A stretch of 64,000 bases of DNA from Nemopilema nomurai (lineage: Eukaryota > Cnidaria > Scyphozoa > Rhizostomeae > Rhizostomatidae), in NCBI GenBank assembly GCA_003864495.1, contig ML133394.1, positions 124,001 to 188,000 of the forward strand. The letters run 5' to 3'. The notes under the pieces were generated by a model that was given only the letters and a program-made list of their open reading frames with translations, was not told the DNA's origin and made no database searches. The stretch's first letter is position 1; every line of letters starts with the position of its first letter. A program made the translations under genes and the position numbers. Below are positions 47,309 to 60,983 of the stretch, in pieces.

Positions 47309-50300
47309 ATGGAGGTTTACGTCCAGGTGATAATCGCAATCGCCGTCGTAATTCTCTTTATGCTGCTGATCTGGGCCTTCTGTCTTCGACGGAGCGGTGC
47401 GCAAAGCAGAAAATACCTGAAACTTCGAGAATCCGAACAATACGAAGGCACATATAACTTGCAGAATCTCGTAAGGTTACTTCTGTTAAGTACTTTTTGA
47501 CTGAAGGTTTTTTTGACTGTAATGCAGACATGTTAGCAAATCGGCAGGACGGTTGGTAACTGAACAGAACTTCAAACTAACGGCAATTGAGTGGGCGTTT
47601 CCCTTCAGCCACAGACCTGGATTTCAGGGGCTCAATCAATGAGTATTCATCAGGAAAGAAGAAGGGAGAGGGGGTGGGAAGTGAGAAAGGAAACGAGGAG
47701 AAGGGGGGAAAGGGGGGTAAAGGTAAATGATACTCGTCAACAATATACGCCAAATGTTTTAAAATCTTTTTCCTTTAACTGAAACATTTTTCTTTCCCCC
47801 AAACTTTTTTTCATCGTAAATTCACTTCAAATCATGCAATTTTCTTCGATTAAATTAATTGATCCCCCTAAAAGGCTTATTTAAAGTCGAGAGTACACAT
47901 TTCCCATTTTTTCAAAAAGTGGCCTGTTAATAAGTTTCAATTGCAGGATGGGGTTTATTCGAGTTTGAATGGGCGTATTCAGCATTTTATGTTGTTGTAA
48001 CTTCTTTCACCAATGCCTAGCACTCGTTTTGTGTGTACGCATTTGTGGTCTATGCAACGTGTTGCTCGTAGTTGCTGATCCAAGTTTTAAGCTTATAGCA
48101 ATCATAAGGCAATTTTTGTGTATTTTGTTGAAGGCTGAATAATATTTTCTTGTAGTCACTGCCAAGACTGTATGGATGGCGACTGAAATTGTTCACAAGA
48201 ATAGCGGAATCTGTAAGTTGAATAAAGAAAGGCAACTGTTTTCTAGTTTTTTTAACTGTTTTCTGTAATTGTTTATAAATGAGCACTGATTTGGAGCAGT
48301 AGATGCATTGTCAAGACATTGGTCTTTCCTTGCATTGCTATGTTCCATTGTTTGAAACTTCCAGTATAGCTGGTTCACAAGTTTGCCAAATAATTTGAGT
48401 GTCATATATGACTGTCTGATCCTTTTATTCAACAGATGTTTGGAAAAGCATTTGTGGTTCCATCGTCAATTAAGTAAGTTTTTATAGATGCTTCAATACT
48501 TTCCAGTTCTTTGATGTAAGTATACTTTTTTGCTATAACTACAGAGAAAAATGGGGCTCTCCATGTTAATTCACCAGGAATTCTTAAAATTCCCATGGGC
48601 ACCCCCTCAGATTTTGTTAAAACTCATACCACATAAATTCTTTTTGAAGAAAATACAATGCTGAAAATTCCAGCTCCAGTAAAGTACATTTAACTATTAG
48701 GTTTTTCATGTGTTTTTGCCTTACTTCAAGCCAATGCATCAGTATGATTAATTTTGAACTCATTAATATTTAGCTATATACTAGATAAAATACTTCAAAG
48801 TTTACTTATTTGTTAAAACTAGCTTTCACCTGTATTTAAATAGAGGTGTATAGCTTTCATCTAGTATGGTAAGAATTATATGGTCAAATGCTTTTTTCTC
48901 TTTGAAATTTATTTGGAATTTGTTATAGACCCAATTTTGGGATAGAAGGTAGGCTTAATCACCCTTCATCCCTGTATGATGCTACTGTCCACTATAACGA
49001 GTAGAATTAAAAGCAAGAAATAACAGAATGAACAATGATATTCTTATATAAAAGTTGGTTGATATTAGAGCAAATTACACGCGAAAAGCTTTCTTTTATA
49101 CAGGAAGTCAAACATTCATGTACTAAGAACATTGCAGTTTCCAGAGGTACCAGTATTGTATCCTCTGCAGCCAGCAAAAACAAAGGCAGTGGATGTGAAT
49201 GATGGAAAGCTTGACATTGATCTCTTTGAATTTGGGCAGGATGGGTATGTTTGATCAATTATTAGTTTATTTAAAACTTTATGCTGAGAGTGTTGAACTT
49301 ATTGTCCAATAGTCAGGCAAATTAAAAGATGGGAATTAGTTGCATGGTATTTGCCTGATTTTTAGTTAACTTTGTTTATGAAATCTTTTATGAATTTAGG
49401 TTATGAAATCTTGTGTGCAATGTATTGTAAACGTATCTGGCAAACCTGCTGGAAAGAACAAGTATTTGCTTGTATTTTGACTTTTTGCATGCAAACGGGA
49501 TGTTAATTTGTTTTGTTGAAGGCAAATAGACCTTCAAATTGCTGTGTACATGGAATTCGAAATTAAATTCTTTCCAATTTAATGAGATTCAACTTTGAAC
49601 ATCTTCAAACACCTTCTATTGTATCATTATCATTTCTTTTGTAAATGCTACTTTATCATTTTCATTTTTGAATCTAAATGTACTATTGTACTTTCACTTC
49701 AGGGGTGCACTTGTAGATGGCTTCAGGTTCAATACAATCTCTGATTTTTACAATGCATACCGGTATGAATCAATTTTGTCATTAGTGTCCTAGATTTCTT
49801 CACTAGTTAGCTTCTACAAAATTGATTTTATTTTACTGTTAATTTTACTTCGGGATTTCACATAGGAATTTTGGGGTCAGAGACATATTGTTATTTTTAA
49901 AGTTGCCATCAAGGTAGTGGTCAAAGGCCTATTTGACTTTTTAATCAAATGAGGAATTGACTACTAACTGTGGCCTTCTTTTTAAATTTCAGGTTTTCTT
50001 TTCTTAAGTGAATTAAATGCCGTTATAGAAAAATTTCAAATTTCCTTTTCTTAGCAATGTAAAGAGGTGACTGTAAACACTCTAGGTGTGTAACACAGGC
50101 TTCTTAGCAAATAAAGTAATAAAGATAACTCCTATCATTAGTTCTGGGAAAGCAACACCCACTGAAGTAGCCAAGCGTGTCATATCAACCTTGGAGGCAC
50201 TGGAGAAAACTGACCCTCCCATGCGTATAATAACACAAAGCAACAAAGAAGAGATTTTGAATGTGAGTATTAAGCTTCACATCCCCTGTAATAATGTTTT

Positions 50301-53300
50301 TTGCCAAAAAATTCAATAAAACCAGGTGAGGCTTTTATATGTATAAATAATTGCTATAAATGTTGTGAACAACTTTGCAACTTTATTGCATTTGTGTTTG
50401 TTTGTTTCTTTTTCCAATTCTATCTCAAACCTGAATGCATTCTGCACCCAGCAAATCCTTTACACTATCTGTTTGTTTAATCAATTGTATTTTTGATAAA
50501 AGTAACAGTTTTTTGGGGTAGTAAGAATGATGTTTTTTTAAGATGGCTGAAGCATCTACAGCTAGGTACAAGAATAATGCACCAATCTCTGTATTTGATG
50601 GTATCCCCGTCACAGCAAAAGACGAACTAAGAATTGTGAGTATTGGTTTTAATCAATGGGCTAAAGAAAAATAAAAAAGTGTCTAATCATTTGGATAACA
50701 TCATTTGGAAATTGAGTCTGAAAATTTCAATAGCAATGAAGCCTTGGAATTTTTCATAACTTATTAAAATCAAGTGGTTTAAATATTTTTACAAGGCATA
50801 CCTATTATGTGGACGTTATTGAAACAGATAGTAATGTTGAGCTGTGCTGCTAAAGATGAATAATCTCCTGATAGTTTGCTAAACAGCACCCCTGCCAAGA
50901 ATCTTTAAGACGTGCGTGTTTCTTATAGTTATAATTTAAATAAAAAATCTTATTTTTGGAATCAGAGTTTTTCAGACCGCTGAATCAGGTCCAGTATTCT
51001 TGTATCAATTTCAAGCTAAGTTCAATTAGGTCCTGTGAAAAGTTTTTGGTCAGAAGTGCTTGTAGTCCGATTACAAATTTTTGCAAAAGGTATGCTATAA
51101 GAGATTTCAGAAAAGATACCACTAGTTAATGCGCATGAAGTAATTGCATCGAGCGTATATGTTTGTGATACTTGAAGCTGCAATTTTCGACCGGGGAATC
51201 AGAGCAGTTCTCGGATTGCATTGTGACTTTCTTGTGTGTTGGCCTCTTCTGCAGGCTGGCTACAGATGCTACAATGGTACCTCGTTCCTTGGCGAAAACG
51301 TAGAGACAGAAGAAACTGAAGCCACTGTAATGAAGAAGTTGCGAAATGGTGGTGCAATGATAATTGGTGTTGCCAACATGCATCAGCTTGGCATGGGAAC
51401 CACGGGCTCCAACGGAAGCAGGTATTGGCATTTCACTCATGACGTTATCTAGAACTGGGCATTGATTACTGTTTTTGATAGGTTAATCACTAATGAACTG
51501 CACTGTACAATGTGCAGGTTGTTTGTGTATTGTGGCGGGTTATTTTACTAGTTTTTCACCATTTGTTTTATAGCTGTTTCGTATGTATCCACAGACAGAA
51601 TGCCGAAAAGACTCATTCTATTATCCTACTAAAATCCCGTAATGTTGGACCATGCTCTATGTATCAAAACCCCACTTTCACCCCTGATTGAAACGTTATC
51701 TTGTAGATGTTAAGACCAGGGACGTTATTTGGCTCTGTTCTGTGTGCTTGAAGATGGATTCAAGCCAAGAGTTTTCAGACTTTGTTTTTCTGACCCATGT
51801 TTTTTGTAAACATACCAGGAACGTGTCTGACAGAACCGCTTTTTGGTGTTTTTGCATTTCAGACTGCATGGCACCGCTCGCAATCCTTACAACCCAGACC
51901 ATTTGTGTGGTGGCAGCTCAAGTGGCTCGGGAGCTGCTGTTGCTTGTGGTATGTCTAACATTGGCAGCTGAGCTAAGTTCTAGTTGTCTGATAACAACAG
52001 GATGTCACTATCCACTGTAATTTCGTAGGCATATTTATGGGATAAATATGCGCTTTGCTATTTTTGGCTGAGGGTTTCTTGTTGAATAACATGCCTCTTC
52101 CTGACAACACTGTGCTGGGAAACCTATGTAGACAGAAAGGGTTTTTTATCCTTTTACTTTAAATCTTCTAAAGGAAGATAAGGTATTCGGATTTGTTGAA
52201 ATAACAGCCAGTCGTACGCATTTTCTTTCATCCCGCTTGCTTTTGTTCACTCTCCGACGTTTACGTACTCTGAGGAGTGTTGGACGAAAAGTACTTTATG
52301 TATACAAGATTATAGTTCAGCTTTCCGTTAAGAAAATTTTGCAGTACAAAGCATTCATTGTAAGCACGTAACTAAATTGATTAAGGTATAAAATAAGGGA
52401 AATATATAACTCGTGAAATCCAAAAACACAATAATCTTGCATGCACATTCTAGCCATGGTTGCGACCTCTACTCTGCCCCATGAAGTCCCTGGTAATGTT
52501 TTCTAATTTTCAAATTTTAAGGGTTGGTTCCCATGGCGATTGGTGTTGATGGTGGGGGATCTGTGCGAATTCCTGCCGCTGCATGTGGTGCTGTTGGTGT
52601 GAAAGGTAAATTTATTCATTAAGCACTCCTTCGCGCGGAATCACAAGTGATAAATGACGTAGATGCTACTTTGACCCCTTTCTTCCAATCAAAATCTCCC
52701 TTTATCTTCCTTTCGCTCTCTCCTTTCCACTCGTTCCGTGCTAGTTCTTTCATTGATATGTGACGCTGTTTTCTTTGTCCATCACTTAGCATCTGTTCCG
52801 CAAAACTTCATTTTCTCTTTTCGATCGTAGCCAATAATAGTCTCATCTTTTACATCTCCTTAAACCCTTTCCAAACTCAGTACTTGATGGCTAAATTTGT
52901 TAGCATTGCCCCATAAAGTCACATTTCTGTTACTTCAAGATTAAAATTTTCTCGAAGGCTTTCTATTTAGTATATCTTCAAGTTGAGCTTAAAAACCAAT
53001 TTTTGCGCAGCTAAGAAGCAAATAATAGCGATAGTTTAGCAGATGGGAAAATGAACACTTTGATTGAGTAAACACAGTGAGTTTGGGCTTTCCCTTTTTT
53101 CAAGACCCACAAATGTCGTTAAGAGGTTGTTGCATCAAATTAATTTCCAGCTGATTTGATTTGTAGCTACTTTTGGAAGGGTATCATCCAGCGGAGTGTT
53201 TCAGTTTTCAGACACTGTTGGATACGTAGGTATGAGACTTACCTATTTCATCAACTCAGGTGAAGCAACATAAAGTGATAGTGAACGCATGTTCCCCGAA

Positions 53301-56300
53301 AGGCTCTTCGTAATTTACTTGAAAATATTTTCCGCAGTTTTGATAAAAGCTGTGTAAATTTATGTTCAATGTCATTCTTGATGTGAGTTTGAATTGCAAT
53401 GCTTTTTAGTAGCTGTAGAATTCTTTACGTTCTTTGAGTCATATCCTCCAAGATGGAATTACGTAACTGAAGAAAACGCCAATTTTGGAGCCAATTTGAA
53501 ATATGTGACTTTAGGCCAATGACTTTCCCAGTAAAAAGGGATTAGACACTTCAGCTGTAGTTTCAGTACTCGAACTATTCATTATGGAGCCAATATCATA
53601 CACAAAGTCAGTTACCAACCCTATTCCATCCAAATTAATGTCATTGGATGTTACTTTTCTTGATCGATTCCCCCAACAGGACCAATTTGCGCAAATGTAC
53701 GGGATGCAGCTCTGTCTTATGGTATGTTTGTTGATGGTGTTGATGCGTTTGGAACCCATTAAGTTTAACCTCATACATTCTGTTATTTGTTAAGAAAGCA
53801 ACGTTAAAACTGTCCCTTAACAAGAAATTGAGTTACTTATTTGCTGCTTTGTCTTCTAATGGTCCAAATTTATTTAATCAAATATAGGATTCTATTCCAG
53901 TTTCGTAATGACAGTTTGTCAAGTCAACTAGTTGATTTTTCTGAATCAGCCTTTGCTGCTGACAATCCACACTTTGTTGTTCCTCTATAGTACATGACAC
54001 TCCTAAAATGATACTCCTATCACAATTTCATATTTCACTAAAGTTATGGAAATCAAGAACTGTTTTTTCTCTCATAGCTTTCTTGGCTGGTCCCGACCCA
54101 CGTTTCCCTCCGAGTATGTTTAAATCTATTTTACAAAACATATTTGCAAAGTGACTAATCTCTACTTTTCATAGTAAATTTTCTTCTAGTTTATTTTTTC
54201 ATTTAAAATTTAAATTTTAAATGTTTATTCACTTAAATATTTCTTGAAGTATCTACACAAATTCGTATTTACGTGCATCAGCTTGGCTGGGAATAGGAAA
54301 TGTTTTTCACTATCCATATATATATATACTATTTGCCATTATAGTATTACGTCACACTGCAATCTTTGTAGAAATACCATAATATATTTCGCATGTAGGT
54401 ATGGAGCAGCCACCAATCACTTTAGATGGATTCGATAATATTGATCTCACCGGAGTTCGAATTGGCATTGACTGGACGTATTTCAAGGTGAGCGTGGACC
54501 TCAATACTACACACAGTATCAGTTCATATGTATACTTTTGTCTTTTTCTATTTCCTTATTGCAACTTCGCTTTTTTATTAACATTCCCGGTTCATGTTGT
54601 TCCTGTCTCTCTTCCAGACTAACTAACTCAATAGTTTGAATGTAATCTGTTATTCCCTGTTGTCTATGTCTTAATAAGTTCTAAATATACAGAAATTTAT
54701 AAACAATCAAAAAGAAGGTCTAAGCATTTTTAACATGGAAGTTACATCGATTATCTACGTTTTTATTCAATTTTAAACAATTTTCACTTGAGCTCTGAAT
54801 AAAGTGTTTCTTTTAGCATGGAGATCCACTTGTTGTCAAGCTTTGCTCGGATGGTACGTAGTATTTAGCCCTAGAAACTAGAATCAAGTGTTATTCCTAA
54901 TTCAGAGACAGGTGAATCAATTATAAATGCCAACTTAAATGCTACCTTCGTTAGACTGGCTCAGGTCAAAATGCTATCTGCACAGTACTGGCTTGTCTCC
55001 TCTCGAAAATGTTTTAGAATCTTACTTTCTCAGTGATGAAGGGTCAATACTGACAGAAAGAGGACTCTTGCCACTTCCCACAGCAACCTGCGCCAAACGT
55101 CCCTTGGTAAAGGCTGTTCTTTGTGCTTTAATCTGATCCATGGCTATTGTGTCCATAATGATAAAGGCTATTTTCAGTGTTCTTTTGCAACCATTGTCAC
55201 GGTTGAGTGTGAAGCTACGTTGTGTATTGGCCTTTGTAGTTATTTTTGTAATAGGCTCTCAAGCGTTGAATTTCCAATCCTTTGTAGCTGTCAGATTTCT
55301 AGAAGAAGAGTGCAAAGCTGAAGTAGTTCCTATAACCATTCCAGAACTTGAGGTACGCTAATTCTTGCTAAAAATTTGTAAAAGGAGTTTGACAGTGTTT
55401 TGTATAACGGTAGTACACTGAAAAAGTATTATCAAGAAGGCTGTCTAGATATCTATAAAATGTTCAAGGGTAACTCTGAAGATGGAAGGAGACAGATAGA
55501 GAATTTAATGCTATCCGAAATCCATGCTTTTGCCGTAACGATTTCTTGTTACTAGATAATCGTAAAATTATATTTTGAAGACTCTTAATTAGGGAGCTTT
55601 TGGTACCTATATATTAAACAGTATCAACTTTGTTTTACTGTAGCTTTCTCATTTGATTCATCGGTTCAAAGCTTAAAGTAGCTGAATGATGCATGGCAAT
55701 TCAAAACTTATTTAAGCATATTTTCAGATCATTCCCATTTGTAGTCAGTCCATTTTCAATTTTAGACCGGCTAGAGACTTGGACACTTTTTCTACGGGCT
55801 ATCCCAGCTTTGCACAATGTCCACTTCTGAGAAGTCAAGAAACGACGTATTATTCACTTGTTTCTCTCTTCTTGACAGGAAACAAGAATTGCCCACTTTA
55901 TAACCATAGTTTCAGAGATGGCTTCCTATGCAGTAAAGATGCGGGCGGAACACCTCGATGAACTCGTATGTCAAAGAAGTTGATAAATGAGTTTTGACTT
56001 TGAGCATCACCACCAAAACCACAAACCAAATGTTCTAAACTCGTCACTCTTCTTGCAAGCATGATCAACTCAGTCAATTTTAGGAAGCATTTAGGAAGCA
56101 ACTTCTAATTTTTCTTTGTTCTTCCTATGGTGTTTCGTTATGCAATGTGAATGCTACAGACCCTCCCCATCCCCTTGTCAGCGGAGGGGAACATAAGATG
56201 TCCAGTGTTTTGATGAGTTTTTATTTCCAAGCTCTTTCCAAGGTTCTGTAGTACCTGAGGCTTCGATCAATGTTTTCCGGTCACGTTTAGCCTGCGTGCA

Positions 56301-58288
56301 TAGAAACAATCAAGAGCGTGAGAAAAGTATACTAGCTCCTTCCCCCTGGATGTTTTCTCCGGCAGACTGCTCGCAGGCTAGCTACGTTGGATTGTTCAAT
56401 GCCTTGAAACCCTGTGTGGTATCCGTTAATGTTCTTTTAGTATCGATTAATGATAATGTTATCTTGAGAATAATTTTTGCGCATTTAACTCTCTTTCATT
56501 AGATGTATGATTGCCGCTCTGTATTCCTTATCGCGGACGCCCTGAAAGCTCAAGATTATGTAATGGTACGTAAATGTTCCATTGTTTACGCTTTTCATGT
56601 GCTCTTGGCAATTTATTCAGGTACGTTAACATTTGCTTTGAGCAATTTTTTGAAACGAAGGATTCATTTTAATGGCTATTTTATAAGGACTGTTTAGTTC
56701 TCAGTTAAACAGCATTTCATGGTTGAAGGGAAAAAGACAATTTAGAAGCAGAAAGACTTTGGAAGGTAGAAAGGATCCTTCCTCTATGCAAGCAACGTCA
56801 TTTTTTTCAGCTTATCTCAACTTTCAAAAATATCTAGCAAACCTATAATGATGGGTTTCTTCGTTGGAATTAATAACCAGAGGGATTCTTGTTTGTCATA
56901 TTCCACAGGCACAGAAGCAGCGAAACCGCGCCATGATGATATTTGAAAACCTGTTTAAACAGGTTGATGCTATTTTGACACCAAGTAAGTAGATACTGTG
57001 GATTCCTGTTGTCTGGTCGATTGGCTTGCTAATAAGTTCTACCCCAAGTTCCTGAAGTTCCCTAATTCACGCAAATTGAAAATGTCGATTTGAAGATAAT
57101 GATGGGTACTACAAGTTGTGATGATGTTACAAGCCAAAATGGAACGACGGATTTGTTAAGTTTCTGTGTTCATTTGACGTGCAAATAGGTTAAATTTTCT
57201 ACAGTTATGTTCTTTAAACTCAAATATTTAAAGTAAGTTGCAGAAATTTTGTGTGTGTTTCATTTAATGGAAATTTTGTAATAAAAACGTATCACCTTCC
57301 TCAAGAGACCTAAGGCCTATTGCAACCCTCTATAACTACACTGTTGAATCGCCGGGCTAATTACCTTATTTTACGTCGACTGTTGTGCCACACTTTTATA
57401 GATGTTGATCATCTTAACTAATGCCTTCTTTTCTCTTGGCATCTTTACTTTGCGTTCTTTTCGTTTAGCTCTACCCATTACAATGCCAAAAATTGAGCCA
57501 GGTGCACTCAAGACGGGTCTTGTGGATGCTGAACTTACCGGGAACGCTATGAGGTATGAGGGTTACTGATACATGCCTCTATTTGACACTGAAATGCCAG
57601 TGAAAAGGTCAATCAGGGTTAGTCTTTATTAATACCTAGTGTAGTATATACACCCAGGTGGTGTCAGAATTGAGGTATTTTCACTCTGAAGTGTGCATAC
57701 AGTTTGCATTATATGCATATGAAAATCGAAAAATAAATGTATCTTGTCATTTTCAACGTTACATGAAAGCTCGCAGCAATGTATTGCAATATTTGCTTCA
57801 CGCTCTGTATGCTAATGTCCCATTTTGACAGAAATTGTCACATCGTACTGCACTTTCTCCTGACATAAACGTGAATGACCAAAAACTTTATTTATCAACA
57901 AACTGTCAAGGTACTTTTTCTTTGTGCTTTGGAATATGAATACAATTTGCAATTCTCGAGGCTATTGTAGGTTCATATTCCTTGGGGGCCCTTGCCAGTT
58001 GGAAGTATGGCTGATTTAGGCCATAAAACAAGGTTGTTCTACCAAACAGCGGATTGTGCCAAGGTTTTTCAAAGTGCCAACCTCTCTTCCAGGTATATGT
58101 TCCACGGGAATCTTATCGGAGTTCCCTGCCTGACCGTGCCGGCTGGATATGCTGATAACAATATGCCAGTGGGATTGCAAATCATGACGAACTGGTGGGA
58201 GGAAGACTTGATGTTTCGAATTGGCCATGCTGCAGAGGGGGCTCTTAAAGTGAAGAATAGGCCCCAGGTTTTCTTCGAGCATCTATGA
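47309..58288 (+). CDS. Fatty-acid amide hydrolase (amidase-signature family), complete
   Basis: Hydrolyses fatty-acid amides such as N-acylethanolamines (anandamide is the classic animal substrate) at intracellular membranes. Twenty exons: 47309-47470, 48436-48473, 49104-49244, 49703-49762, 50142-50262, 50543-50635, 51255-51421, 51863-51948, 52522-52605, 53167-53229, 53680-53721, 54078-54113, 54399-54487, 54817-54853, 55288-55352, 55879-55965, 56503-56565, 56909-56984, 57469-57553 and 58093-58288; 1791 nt, 596 residues. An N-terminal membrane anchor spans about 6-27. Catalytic lysine: Lys200 in DGIPVTAKDE. Cis-serine: Ser279 in CGGSSSGSG. Nucleophile: Ser303 in DGGGSVRIP. The 24-residue Ser-Ser spacing equals that of rat FAAH. 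NMHQLGMGTTGSN and the C-terminal NLIGVPCLTVPAGY and GLQIMTNWWEED motifs are also present. All phases join. The length and 20-exon layout fit the FAAH group shared by plants and animals. The exact subgroup and substrate are not decidable here. Confidence 0.93.
47640..47730 (+). other. Purine-rich tract in intron 1 of the amide hydrolase
   Basis: About 85 bases consist almost wholly of A and G, with runs such as AAGGGGGGAAAGGGGGG. It lies about 170 bases after the exon 1 donor. It could form triplex or quadruplex structures, or act as a splicing enhancer; nothing more can be said. Confidence 0.4.
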
Positions 58289-60098
58289 AAAGCAGTGACC
58301 CAGTAATTGGTAAACGTGTGTTCTACAGAGTGCATTAATGTTCTTTGCGTTTAATGACTGGATTGAAATAGTGGCAGCGTCAGCCATCATGAAGTGTAGG
58401 GACGGGGGGAGCCTAATAAGAGCCATACCTCTTACTGCTAGAACGCACTATTAAAGATATGCAGCTGCTGTTTTCACAGTTGTGAGTTAAACCCCCCAAA
58501 CATTTTCTCTTGGAGTTTAAACAAAAAAGTAAACGTTTTTTGAAGAAAGCTGAGGAACCTCAAATTTGCTTTGCAAGAGTCGGTTTTCTGACCAATGCAC
58601 CTGTTTCGCCTGCGTCATTTGAAATAAGGCCTAGGAACGTGAACATGCATATGGCTAAGGCTAGGGGATAGAATTAAAGCCGTATTTCAAGTTCGCCCCT
58701 TTTTGTTAGTTGTTTTGCTTTTTTACTCGATGGGAACTGCCCATATCTTGTCAAGACCTTCCCAAAGCAGGCGAATCTTTGAATGCCTAATCTTTTAGAC
58801 TAATGCGTTTGCAGGAAAGCAAGCATGTTGACAAGAGGTTTTTTGGAAAACGCAAAAGCCGATTCAGACCTGATTTTAATAATAGTGTAAACAACTTTTC
58901 ATCAAAGTTGAGAAAGACGAATAGCGGAGTCTATGAGTGTGATTGTGCCCGAACAACTAATTTGTAAAAGAATGCTTTTTAGCCTATGTACTCTCCTTAA
59001 ATGTTTACTCTGATACTTGGTGAATGAATGAAACCCATGCTAGATATTTTCTCATTTCCGATTGGCTTTCTGAAATTCACTCTCAATCAAGGATTCTTTA
59101 TCGAAAGCAGCTACGGAAATTTTTCTCCAGTTACAGACGGGGGTCATAGAAGTAATCATGTCACATGTTCAGGGTGTAGGAAGGTCGAGAAAAGACACGC
59201 CACTTATTCAGAGGGAAGTCATTCCATATTTTTGCTTTGCTTACCTCAAAGCGTCTTTCCACCTTATAAAAGCTGCTTGCTACAAAACAGTTGACTTTTT
59301 CTACGAAAAGAAACCCACAAAAAGTAGCACTTTGCCCCCCCCCCTTCACTGTCAAAAGACCTCCTTTTCTCATCACAACAAGATAAGTTGCATTGTTAAA
59401 CAGTAAACTGTATTTCCGGTATTTTCTACCGGTGTAAATAAACTGGTTTTACTCCAAATAACCAGATTCTATCATTAACTATTGTGGATCGCAGGGCAGG
59501 GCAATCAAGTTTTGAATTTTTGTATATAATTTTAAGGAAAAAAACGAATACTCTTCCACTAAGCTACGTAAAAATAAACGCTGTGCCATTCACAACAGAA
59601 ATGGTGGGAAATTCGTCCACTGGAAACAGCCACAGAGAAACAGTGAAAAACTCTCAAACAATCACTTGACAATACCGCTCATATCTCAAACACAGGTTGT
59701 ATTTGTTGAGGTTGAGGCAGGTGGTGGACGGTAAAATGCTGCCTGGGTAATGTAAAGAAAATGCTCCTTTGCATGCGACGTAATCCATTTTCAAGCCAAT
59801 ATTCCACTCACTGGTGATCTATACACGGGCTGTCTTGTTTAAACCCCTTGAAAAGCGGTTCTTGAGGCTAAAGTGACATCAACAGCGAAAGGTTCGTCAT
59901 AACCATAATCAGAAGCTTTCTACCATGGATTTGCAAACATCTTCAAAGGAATGCTCATAACCTCTTGAGAATCCTTTTGTGCTGAATGCGGATGGAAGCA
60001 AGCTACACATGGTGCTGCAACGATTACTCATTGCCTAGCATTCACGACAGCAAAGGGCGTATGCCTCTCAGGCATCGGAGAATCACACCGGGCAAAGC
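58289..60098. other. Intergenic region between the amide hydrolase and the first GPCR
   Basis: An ATTAAA at 58450-58455 may serve as polyadenylation signal. A C-homopolymer run occurs near 59335. No exon recognised. In-frame sequence upstream of the GPCR ATG is open back to a TAG near 60036 and contains NHT, but no ATG. Confidence 0.5.
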
Positions 60099-60983
60099 AT
60101 GTCAGAGATCATTTGGGTAATAATCTCAATTGACGTCATTCCAGCCTTGTTTACCGTGATTGGCAATGCAGTATTTTTCATCACGTTCTTGCGGACTCGC
60201 TCTTTGCACACCCCGTCGAACGTCTTACTCTGTTTCCTGAGCCTCAGCGACTTGTTGGTGGGGACTGTGTGCCAGCCGATATTCATCGTCACCCTGTTCG
60301 AAAAGCATGGCCCCTGCTGTACAGCTGCCGTTCGCATATATAACTTCGTCTTCGGCCTGACCTGCTGGAACTCCCTGGTCTGCCTCGCGCTGGTTACCAT
60401 CGATCGCTTTCTCGCCATCTGCTACCCGTTCAAGTACAAGGAGAGGGCGTCGTGTAGAACGGCCATTTTCATCTTTCTCGTCGTCTTCACTGCTAGCCTG
60501 CTGTACTCCATTTTGGAAATGTTCTTTTACAAAGCAGCCAGGCTGGCCTTCATCTCTTTCAAACTGTCCGCCCAGCTTCTCATTCTGACGCTCATTTTGG
60601 TTGTGTATGTCTCCATATCGCGGGTGATGCTTCGACTAAAGCGATCCGCACATCCACATGGTCGAGCCAGCCAACAATCAATCCAGCTCTCGCAGAGGAA
60701 CGAGCGAAAGAAGATGGCCACCCTTTCCTTCATCATCTCCGCCTTTGTTATTTGCTATTCCCCCTACATGGCCTACTTGACGAAATGTCTGCTGTACTAT
60801 ATTGGGAAGGCTAGTTTTTCCACCAGCTTCGGAATGTGGGCAAATCTGTTATTCCTGCTGAAGAGCAGCATCAACCCATTGATATACTGTCTAAGGAGGA
60901 ACGACATCAGACAAGCCGCCTGCCGGACAATAAGTCTACATGCGCCCAGCAGCATCGCTAGGCACAAGGAGACCACCGTCTGA
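60099..60983 (+). CDS. Class A orphan G-protein-coupled receptor 1
   Basis: A rhodopsin-family receptor in one uninterrupted frame, 294 residues. TM1 has GN (TVIGNAVFF), TM2 LSLSDLLVG, and the TM3 end DRFLAICYPFKY (DRF in place of DRY). TM6 has CYSPY where CWxP is usual, and TM7 NPLIYC. The top of TM3 carries CC, yet the second extracellular loop (FFYKAARLAF) is very short and has no cysteine, so the usual TM3-ECL2 disulphide cannot form. The position that is aspartate in amine receptors is not acidic, which argues against a biogenic amine ligand. The start is the first ATG after an upstream stop and leaves almost no N-terminal tail; an upstream exon is possible. About 1.3 kb downstream lies a related receptor. 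The short loop recalls melanocortin and adenosine-type receptors, but the ligand is unknown. Confidence 0.9.
   Translation: MSEIIWVIISIDVIPALFTVIGNAVFFITFLRTRSLHTPSNVLLCFLSLSDLLVGTVCQPIFIVTLFEKHGPCCTAAVRIYNFVFGLTCWNSLVCLALVTIDRFLAICYPFKYKERASCRTAIFIFLVVFTASLLYSILEMFFYKAARLAFISFKLSAQLLILTLILVVYVSISRVMLRLKRSAHPHGRASQQSIQLSQRNERKKMATLSFIISAFVICYSPYMAYLTKCLLYYIGKASFSTSFGMWANLLFLLKSSINPLIYCLRRNDIRQAACRTISLHAPSSIARHKETTV

Noticed and set aside
49130..49141. Acceptor TTGCAG in the amide hydrolase instead of the one at 49102-49103
   Set aside because: It brings the following codons out of phase with exon 2 and soon reaches a stop; the 49104 start keeps the frame.
57992..58092. Upstream extension of the last amide hydrolase exon (frame starting near 57992)
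   Set aside because: Joining exon 19 (phase 2) to the acceptor at 58091-58092 gives the family motif NAMRYMFHGNL. The upstream sequence is intron that happens to be open.
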